DNA of 64,000 bases, from NCBI RefSeq assembly GCF_014216315.1, contig NZ_CP045702.1, forward strand, positions 7,254,001-7,318,000, read 5' to 3'. This DNA comes from Streptomyces finlayi (lineage in GTDB: Bacteria; Actinomycetota; Actinomycetes; Streptomycetales; Streptomycetaceae). The notes beneath the pieces are model-generated. The model saw nothing but the letters and a program-made list of their open reading frames with translations. It was not told the DNA's origin and did not search any database. Positions 58,654 through 64,000 of the stretch are shown here, in pieces. Position 1 is the first letter of the stretch. Each line of letters starts with the position of its first letter. The translations under genes were made by a program, and so were the position numbers.

Positions 58654-60147
58654 GTGAGCGGTGAACCCAACACCCGCCTGAACGACCTGTTCGGCCTGGC
58701 CGGATGGTCCAAGGGAGAACTCGCGAGAATGGTGAACCGACAGGCGGCGGCCATGGGCCACCTCCAACTGGCGACCGACACCTCGCGGGTCAGGCGCTGG
58801 ATCGATATGGGGGAGTCCCCACGCGATCCGGTGCCCGATGTGCTGGCAGCGCTGTTCACCGAGCGGCTCGGCCGTGTCGTGACCATCGAGGACCTCGGGT
58901 TCGGCCGGCGCGGGCGTGTGGGAAAACGGCAGGACCCAGGGACGGAGAAGAATCCCGACGGTCTCCCGTGGGCGCCCGAACGGACGGCAGCGGTCCTCAC
59001 CGAATTCACGGGAATGGACCTCATGCTCAACCGACGCGGCTTGGTGGGTGCGAGCGCGGCGCTCGTCGCCGGCTCAGCACTCACTGGCGCCATGTACGAC
59101 TGGCTGCACACCGACCCCGCTCCGGCGGCCGACGCTCCACGCCTCAACAACGCGATGTACGCCGACAACGCCGGCTTCGACCGGTACGAGGCGGCTCCCA
59201 TCGGCTCCGAGGAGATCGAGGCACTCGAGCGCTCGGTCGAGGTCTTCCGCGCCTGGGACGCCTCCCGGGGTGGCGGGCTTCAGCGCAAGGCGGTCGTGGG
59301 CCAGCTCAACGAAGTGGGCGGTATGCTCGCCTACCGCCACCCCGACCATCTCCAGCGTCGCCTGTGGGGCGTCGCCGCCAACCTCGCCGTGCTCGCGGGC
59401 TGGATGTCCCACGACGTGGGCCTCGAACCCACCGCACAGAAGTACTTCGTCATCGCCGCCCACGCGGCGCGCGAGGGCGGCGACCGTCCCCGCGCCGGCG
59501 AGGCACTGTCCAGGGCGGCACGCCAGATGGTGCACCTGGGCCGGCCCGACGACGCCCTGGACCTGATGAAGCTCGCCAAGTCCGGTTCCGGCGACGAGAC
59601 ACTGCCCCGTACCAGGGCCATGCTCCACACGATCGAGGCGTGGGCCCAGGCGTCCATGGGCAAGGGCCAGGCCATGCGCCGCACCCTCGGAGAGGCCGAG
59701 GAGCTCTTCGTCTCGGACAAGAGTGACGTCCCGCCGCCCAGCTGGATGCAGATGTTCGACGAGGCGGACATGCACGGCATGCAGGCACTCGCGTTCCGTA
59801 CGCTCGCCGAGCACGATCCATCGGCGGCGACCACCGCGCAGCGCCATGCCAAGAAGGCACTGGACCTGCGCATAAACGGTCGCCAGCGGTCCAAGATCTT
59901 CGACTACATCTCGCTCGCCTCGGCCTGCTTCATCGCCGACGATCCCGAGCAGGCCGACCGGTACGCACGGCTCGCCCTGGTGTCGATGGGGGAGACCTCT
60001 TCGCACCGCACCTGGGACAGGCTCCGTGAGATGTACCGGCTCACCGGCCAGTTCGCGGGGTACGCGAAGATCGAGGACTTGCGCCAGGAAATCGAACTGG
60101 CTCTGCCCCAGAGCACATTCAAGCAGTCCCGCGGCAGCCAGATCTGA
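58654..60147 (+). CDS. NsdA-like transcriptional regulator with HTH and TPR-like region
   Basis: Protein of about 497 residues. Residues 5-80 include RLNDLFGLAGWSKGELARMVNRQAAAMGH and TSRVRRWIDMGESPRDPVPDVLAALFTER, a Streptomyces-specific HTH block. The C-terminal 300 residues are helical repeats, for example AVVGQLNEVGGMLAYR, HDVGLEPTAQKYFVIAAHAAREGGD and RQMVHLGRPDDALDLMKLAKSG. This closely follows NsdA, a negative regulator of sporulation and antibiotic production in S. coelicolor, but the match looks paralogous. GTG 58654 has GGGGG 6 nt upstream; GTG 58621 is an alternative. Confidence 0.78.
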   Translation: MSGEPNTRLNDLFGLAGWSKGELARMVNRQAAAMGHLQLATDTSRVRRWIDMGESPRDPVPDVLAALFTERLGRVVTIEDLGFGRRGRVGKRQDPGTEKNPDGLPWAPERTAAVLTEFTGMDLMLNRRGLVGASAALVAGSALTGAMYDWLHTDPAPAADAPRLNNAMYADNAGFDRYEAAPIGSEEIEALERSVEVFRAWDASRGGGLQRKAVVGQLNEVGGMLAYRHPDHLQRRLWGVAANLAVLAGWMSHDVGLEPTAQKYFVIAAHAAREGGDRPRAGEALSRAARQMVHLGRPDDALDLMKLAKSGSGDETLPRTRAMLHTIEAWAQASMGKGQAMRRTLGEAEELFVSDKSDVPPPSWMQMFDEADMHGMQALAFRTLAEHDPSAATTAQRHAKKALDLRINGRQRSKIFDYISLASACFIADDPEQADRYARLALVSMGETSSHRTWDRLREMYRLTGQFAGYAKIEDLRQEIELALPQSTFKQSRGSQI

Positions 60148-60229
60148 AGGCGGACGCGTCGCGTCCTGATAGCCCGGCACCACCGTGGGCCGCCGGCGCG
60201 AAACGTCAGCCGAGACGTCAGCGCCTTGA

Positions 60230-60267
60230 TGTCAGCGCGAACGTGTCAGCGCGAACGTGTCAGCGCG
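60230..60267 (+). repeat. 14-bp tandem repeats after the NsdA-like gene
   Basis: TGTCAGCGCGAACG occurs twice exactly and then as a partial third copy. Two degenerate relatives lie upstream (ACGTCAGCCGAG near 60204 and ACGTCAGCGCC near 60215). This is not coding. It lies between convergent genes and could be slippage-generated or a binding array. Confidence 0.75.
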
Positions 60268-60352
60268 GCAACCGTCGCAGCGCGGAAATCGGCACGCCCG
60301 TACGTCATACCGAGCCGATTCGTTCCGACCTTCCCGTTCCGACCGCCCCTCC

Positions 60353-61792
60353 TCATGCTCCGATGCGGGCAACCAGCACACACGCGTCGTCCGGGCGCTC
60401 GGCCCCGCCGAATTCCTCGACGACGGCCCGTACACAGTCCTGCGCCGTGCGGGCCTGTGCGAAGCGCGGCGCAATCGCGAGCAGTGACTCCGGGCCCGCA
60501 CCCCGGTTCTCCCTGCGACGTGTCAGGCCGTCCGTGTGCAGAAGCAGCACGTCTCCGGGCAGCAGCCGCACCTGGTCCTGCTCATAGGTGACCCCGGAGG
60601 CGGCACCGAGGAGTACGCCGTCGGGCCGGGGCAGGGGACGCCCCGCTCCGCCGCGGAACAGCAAGGGCGCGGGGTGACCGGCCTGCGCCCAGGCGAGGCT
60701 GCCCGTCTCGGGGTCGAAGCGGCAGTACACGGCGCTGCCCAGAGCCGGCTGCACCGTCGATTCGAGCAGCTGGTTCAGGTGGCCCATCAGGGCGCCGGGC
60801 TCGATCCCGGCCATGGCCATGCCGCGCAGTGCGCCGAGGAGCATCGCCATGGCGGAGGTGGCCGGGATGCCGTGGCCGGTGAGATCGCCGGCCGTGAGCA
60901 TCGTCCTGCCATCCGGCAGCTCCATGGCGTCGTACCAGTCGCCACCGATCAGATCGCTCGACTCCGACGGCAGGTAGTGACCCGCGATGTCGAGAGCAGT
61001 CGCCCCCTGCTTCGGGAGACGCAGGGAACCGCGCCACGGAGGGAGCACGGCCTCCTGGAGCTCGACGGCCATGCGGTGTTCGGTGCGCGCCATATGGTGC
61101 TCGCGGCTTGCCGATTCCCGGGTCCGGCCGACGGCACGCTCGCTGCGCCGCAGCTCGCTGACGTCACGCAGGACCGCCCACATGGACGCGGTGCAGCCGT
61201 CCGCGTCGAGTACGGGCTCGCCCATCATGTGCAGCGTGCGCATATGGCCGCCGTTCCGCAGGATGCGGAACTCGCCGTCTATCGGTTTGCCGTCGACCAG
61301 GCAGGCCGTCACCATCGACGTCAGCAGCGGCTGGTCCTCGGGGATGAGGACGGACGGCAGTTCGTCGAGCGACAGGGCTCCTGATGCCGGGGTCCTGCCG
61401 AAGATCTCGTACAGCTCGTCCGACCAGCTGACCTCGTCGGTCAGCAGATTCCATTCGGCGCTGCCGACCCTGCTGAGCAGGGAGCCGGGCTGTGAGCCGG
61501 CGGCGGGCGCCCCGGCGCTCGCCACCGGCTCAGGCTCGCCGGCGGCCTGTACGGGCAGCCCTTCCCTGAGCTGTCCCAGGTGTCCGTCGAGATCGTCGAG
61601 GTGGTGGACCGCGAGGTCGCAGAGCGCGCGCTGCCAGCGCAGCTGCGGATCGTCCTCGTCGATCACGACTGCGTCGCGCCGCACGGCGTCCACATCTCCA
61701 CGCAGTCGACGGGTCCGGTGGATCAACGCGTCGACGGCATCTCGCTCGGGAGGCTGTGGTGCGGGGCGGTCCGCGAACAGATGGGACGGCAT
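60353..61792 (-). CDS. PAS domain-SpoIIE (PP2C) Ser/Thr phosphatase
   Basis: Protein of 479 residues. Residues about 100-215 are a PAS fold (AEWNLLTDEVSWSDELYEIFGRTPASG, ending VLRDVSELRRSERA) that may sense a ligand. Residues about 245-475 are a SpoIIE/RsbU phosphatase: SSDLIGGDWYDAMELPDGRTMLTAGDLTGHGIPATSAMAML has the metal-binding Asp-Gly, and DGLTRRRENRG follows. Such phosphatases release sigma factors through RsbV-type antagonists. The N-terminal Ala/Asp-rich part is of unknown role. The start is ATG 61792; an inverted repeat at about 61936-61960 lies upstream. Confidence 0.88.
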   Translation of the reverse strand: MPSHLFADRPAPQPPERDAVDALIHRTRRLRGDVDAVRRDAVVIDEDDPQLRWQRALCDLAVHHLDDLDGHLGQLREGLPVQAAGEPEPVASAGAPAAGSQPGSLLSRVGSAEWNLLTDEVSWSDELYEIFGRTPASGALSLDELPSVLIPEDQPLLTSMVTACLVDGKPIDGEFRILRNGGHMRTLHMMGEPVLDADGCTASMWAVLRDVSELRRSERAVGRTRESASREHHMARTEHRMAVELQEAVLPPWRGSLRLPKQGATALDIAGHYLPSESSDLIGGDWYDAMELPDGRTMLTAGDLTGHGIPATSAMAMLLGALRGMAMAGIEPGALMGHLNQLLESTVQPALGSAVYCRFDPETGSLAWAQAGHPAPLLFRGGAGRPLPRPDGVLLGAASGVTYEQDQVRLLPGDVLLLHTDGLTRRRENRGAGPESLLAIAPRFAQARTAQDCVRAVVEEFGGAERPDDACVLVARIGA

Positions 61793-62140
61793 GTCGTACT
61801 CCGATACAGGCGCGGCGGCCAGTTCTCAAGGGTGGACCGAGACGACTGTCGCACAGGCCGGGGAAGCCCGTAAGGGATTTGGCAACACTCGATGCGTTCT
61901 TGCATCTGGCATATGTCATGGGCCCTGGAGTTCCGAACGCCCCTTCTTTTTAAGGGCGTTGGGGCAGCCTTGCCGCCGCCTCGACGCTCCCGGCGCGCGC
62001 CCGCGCGAGATCGCGGTCCCCTGCGCGCCCCCGGGCGGAGGGTCGGGGGGCGCACAGGGGTCAGCGTTACCCCCGGGCCGGGACGAAAACGACACCCATC
62101 CCCACCACGGGAGGATCGGCGTACGCATGTGGAGGTGCCC
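61793..62140. other. 348-bp gene-free stretch with a hairpin
   Basis: Only one structure stands out: AACGCCC (61936-61942) pairs with GGGCGTT (61954-61960) around a T-rich loop, near the phosphatase promoter. A GACGAAAACGACA sequence near 62082-62094 loosely resembles half of a Zur box and precedes the L33 remnant. No supported ORF is seen. Confidence 0.4.
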
Positions 62141-62297
62141 AAGGCACGCGGTGAGGCCAGGCCCGTGATCACGCCCCAAGTCGACCGGAGGGACCGGGCA
62201 GACCTATGTGACCCGCAAGAGCCGTCGCAACAGCCCCGAGCGGCTGGAGCTGCGCAAGTGCGACCCGGCCGCAGGGTGGCGCGTCCCCTTCCGGTAG
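62141..62297 (+). pseudogene. rpmG: Ribosomal protein L33 paralogue, start codon lost and frameshifted
   Basis: AAGGCACGCGGTGAG reads xARGEARPVIT, where an intact rpmG begins ATGGCACGC; a GGAGG ribosome site sits just before the AAG. In the C-run at 62174-62177 one base is extra, after which the frame reads KSTGGTGQTYVTRKSRRNSP and then ERLELRKCDPAAGWRVPFR before a TAG at 62295. That is the L33 sequence minus its last residues, of the zinc-free (C-minus) kind with no CxxC pairs. Zinc-free L33 copies are normally Zur-controlled spares, and a degenerate Zur-like half-site is upstream. The gene is not functional as it stands. Confidence 0.8.
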
Positions 62298-62547
62298 GAC
62301 CGCTGACCTGGTGACGAGGCGGCCGGGCGAGGATCGCTGCCGGTGCTCTCGATCACATCGAGGGGTGGCGATTCCCGGGAACGAACCCGGGTGGTTTATT
62401 GTTCATCTATATGTGGGTGAGCGAAGCACCACCCGAGGTGGCCGCCTTCGCACCCGCTCATGAGCCGCCCCGGCCGGATTCCCCCGATTCGGCCGGGGCT
62501 TCCCTCTGCCCGCCCCGCGTTCCCCCTCGCGCAGCGCCCCGGCGGTG

Positions 62548-63048
62548 TCACGTGCTCTCGTCGAGATCCCCCGCGTAGTGCTCGATGGCCCGCCGGTAGC
62601 GCGCCACGTACGGGTCGGTGCTGGTCGTGGCCACCAGGCGCAGCAGGATCTCCATCGCCTCGTGGTGCTCGCCGATGTTGTAGAGCGCCATGGCGAGGAA
62701 GCTCCGCAGGGCTCCGTCCTCCGGGAACTCCGCCACACCTCCGCGGAGTGTATCGACCGCCTGGCCGTACCTCCCCAGTCCGCGGTAGGTGCTGCCGAGG
62801 CCGAGGACCGCACCCCTGCGGTCCTCCTCGCCGAGGCCGGGCAGCTGGAGGCACCGCTCGTAGTACGGAACCGCCTCGGCCTCCAGACCCAGTACGTCAT
62901 GGACCCAGGCGGTCTGGTACGCCACATCCGCCGCGTCGGGGAATCGCGTGGTGAGCGCGAGCAGCTGCTCCCTGGCCCGTTCGGGCTGTCCTTCCGTGCG
63001 CAGCCGTGCGGCCTGGGCCAGCAGTTCGTCCTTGTCCTGTGTGCTCAT
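62548..63048 (-). CDS. TPR-repeat protein
   Basis: Protein of 166 residues composed almost wholly of helical repeats: ELLAQAARLRTEGQPERAREQLLALTTRFPDAADVAYQTAWVHDVLGLEAEAVPYYERCLQL, then GLGSTYRGLGRYGQAVDTLRGGVAEFPEDGALRSFLAMALYNIGEHHEAMEILLRLV. There are about four TPR units and no catalytic domain. This small soluble type is found widely and usually scaffolds protein contacts. ATG 63048 is the last start before the domain begins; its ribosome site is weak. Confidence 0.75.
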   Translation of the reverse strand: MSTQDKDELLAQAARLRTEGQPERAREQLLALTTRFPDAADVAYQTAWVHDVLGLEAEAVPYYERCLQLPGLGEEDRRGAVLGLGSTYRGLGRYGQAVDTLRGGVAEFPEDGALRSFLAMALYNIGEHHEAMEILLRLVATTSTDPYVARYRRAIEHYAGDLDEST

Positions 63049-63138
63049 GCCGCCATCGTCGCAGGGCGTGCAGACACCGTTGACAGTCGGTACGCGACTG
63101 TGGGTGTGGGCCGGGAAGTTCGGGGCAGTGGTCCGCCC

Positions 63139-63879
63139 ATGAAACCTGAAGCGGAACACACCGGAGAGAGACGCTGGGGCCGGATACTGCTACGGGCGTT
63201 GATGCTTGTGGCGACGATTGTCGGACTGGTCGCCTTCTCCGTCGTCCTGGCCCATGTGACGCTCACCCCGTCACCTGCCTCCGAAGACCTCGTGCGCTCG
63301 AACCTGCGGCCCGGCCGGTCACTCCGGCAGTACGCGGAGGACTACACCTTCCTCGCCGCCTGCAAGCAGGCGGGCGGCAATCTGCTGCTGGGCATGCCGT
63401 TCGGCGTGCTGCTGCCGATCCTGGTGGCGCGCAAACTGCGGATGATCCGCATGGTGCTCCTGACCGTGGGGGTCATGGTGATCGTCGAACTCGTGCAGGG
63501 CGCACTCGTCGCCGGCCGGGCGTTCGACGTCGATGACGTGATCCTCAACACGACCGGAGCCCTGATCGGATACCTGCTGGTGGGCCGCAGGATCAGCCAC
63601 CGCTATCACACGCTCGGCGAGGCGTCCCCGGCAGCGGAGGCGGCACCGGCCGTCGATGGACCGGACTCCTCGAAGGCGGGCGTCAGGGGAGTGGACGAGG
63701 CCGGGACCAAGACACGTACGAAGCCCCGGCTCAAGCCCTTTCTCAAGCCCCGGGGCAGGACCGGAAAGGGCCGGAGCGCTTCCGCCCCGGCCCGTGTCCG
63801 TGAATTGATCACCCGCCTGCGGAACCGTGGGCCGGGCAAGGGCGCAGGAGCGCCCCGGCCCGGCCGTCGTCGGCGTTAG
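63139..63879 (+). CDS. VanZ-like membrane protein
   Basis: Protein of 246 residues with an N-terminal helix (residues 14-35), then the VanZ motifs ACKQAGGNLLLGMPFGVLLPIL, MVLLTVGVMVIVELVQGAL and FDVDDVILNTTGALIGYLLVG. The VanZ family may alter teichoplanin sensitivity or act on undecaprenyl-linked or lipid carriers. The 80-residue basic tail (KTRTKPRLKPFLKPRG) is unusual and may bind anionic lipid or nucleic acid. Its TAG stop at 63877-63879 overlaps the stop of the convergent minus-strand gene. Confidence 0.85.
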   Translation: MKPEAEHTGERRWGRILLRALMLVATIVGLVAFSVVLAHVTLTPSPASEDLVRSNLRPGRSLRQYAEDYTFLAACKQAGGNLLLGMPFGVLLPILVARKLRMIRMVLLTVGVMVIVELVQGALVAGRAFDVDDVILNTTGALIGYLLVGRRISHRYHTLGEASPAAEAAPAVDGPDSSKAGVRGVDEAGTKTRTKPRLKPFLKPRGRTGKGRSASAPARVRELITRLRNRGPGKGAGAPRPGRRRR

Positions 63880-64000
63880 AGCGCCGGGTGGGCGTTCTTC
63901 ATGAGCTCCTGGAACTGGGCGGAGAACCAGTGTCCGGAGACGGGGGCGTTCGCCAGCGAGCCGGTCATGCTGTTGCCGTTACGGGGGTTACCCGTGTACG
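63876..64000 (-). CDS. C-terminal end of an unidentified protein (cut by window edge)
   Basis: Reading leftward, the last 40 residues are YTGNPRNGNSMTGSLANAPV, then SGHWFSAQFQELMKNAHPAL and TAA. The composition suggests a secreted or extracytoplasmic protein, but I do not recognise the family from this end. Its stop (63878-63876) overlaps the VanZ stop by 3 bases, so the two transcripts converge with no gap. Confidence 0.5.
   Translation of the reverse strand, partial: YTGNPRNGNSMTGSLANAPVSGHWFSAQFQELMKNAHPAL

Noticed and set aside
62365..62400. Hairpin with CCCGGG arms that looks like a tRNA arm
   Set aside because: There is no cloverleaf, acceptor stem or anticodon loop. It is only a short GC hairpin.

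Overview
The window is high-GC actinobacterial chromosome, almost certainly Streptomyces. The evidence is strong third-position G/C bias, GTG starts, many GTGA/ATGA gene overlaps, a two-domain geosmin synthase, an NsdA-like differentiation regulator, a SpoIIE-type phosphatase, a stand-alone HATPase, and families typical of Streptomyces (DUF6328, DUF6479-like, baeRF3, MpaB). No CRISPR array, intact insertion sequence, tRNA or rRNA was seen.

Layout. 0-5.5 kb: the end of a phosphoglucomutase, a strong bidirectional terminator, then the methylmalonyl-CoA mutase operon mutA-mutB-meaB on the minus strand. 5.8-12.8 kb: small stress and housekeeping genes, including a secreted His-rich protein behind a promoter whose spacer is a CsoR/RicR-type copper operator, two VOC proteins, membrane proteins, and a tiny ORF that is the scar of a collapsed molybdenum-hydroxylase operon. 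13-24.5 kb: aldehyde dehydrogenase plus phosphoketolase, a baeRF3/DUF1269 divergent pair, glutaminase-STAS, secreted endonuclease I, an RlmG/RsmC-like methyltransferase and an acyl-CoA dehydrogenase. 24.5-30 kb: a decayed cation/proton antiporter, an MpaB-type oxygenase, a Ser/Thr kinase with nine TPR-like units, and a CrtI-like oxidoreductase.

30-36.4 kb holds a minus-strand secreted polysaccharide-degradation operon: serine hydrolase, heparinase II/III, right-handed beta-helix protein, SGNH hydrolase, polysaccharide lyase 8. Two of the five genes are broken. 36.6-51.8 kb is rich in acyl-CoA chemistry: four CoA ligases, a nitronate monooxygenase-like enzyme, a TetR regulator with an operator array, a tandem alpha/beta-hydrolase, and a module of FadD19-like ligase, EchA19-like hydratase, tandem DUF35 protein and two thiolase-fold proteins lacking thiolase catalytic residues. 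The module resembles the mycobacterial Rv3515c-Rv3523 sterol side-chain region. A 14-bp sequence fitting the KstR consensus TnnAACnnGTTnnA sits in its divergent promoter, and a near-identical one precedes the acyl-CoA dehydrogenase 24 kb away. This split, KstR-boxed sterol-type module is the most interesting system in the window.

52-64 kb: an ACT protein, a conserved hypothetical, geosmin synthase, secreted amidase, an APH-like kinase, an NsdA-like regulator, a PAS-SpoIIE phosphatase, a ribosomal protein L33 pseudogene, a TPR protein, VanZ, and the end of an unidentified minus-strand gene.

A recurring theme is gene decay. At least seven remnants are present: molybdenum hydroxylase, antiporter, PL8, heparinase, penicillin acylase, CGNR zinc finger and L33. 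They show internal deletions, single-base frameshifts and a lost start codon, while neighbouring genes are intact. This pattern is common in the arm-proximal parts of Streptomyces chromosomes.
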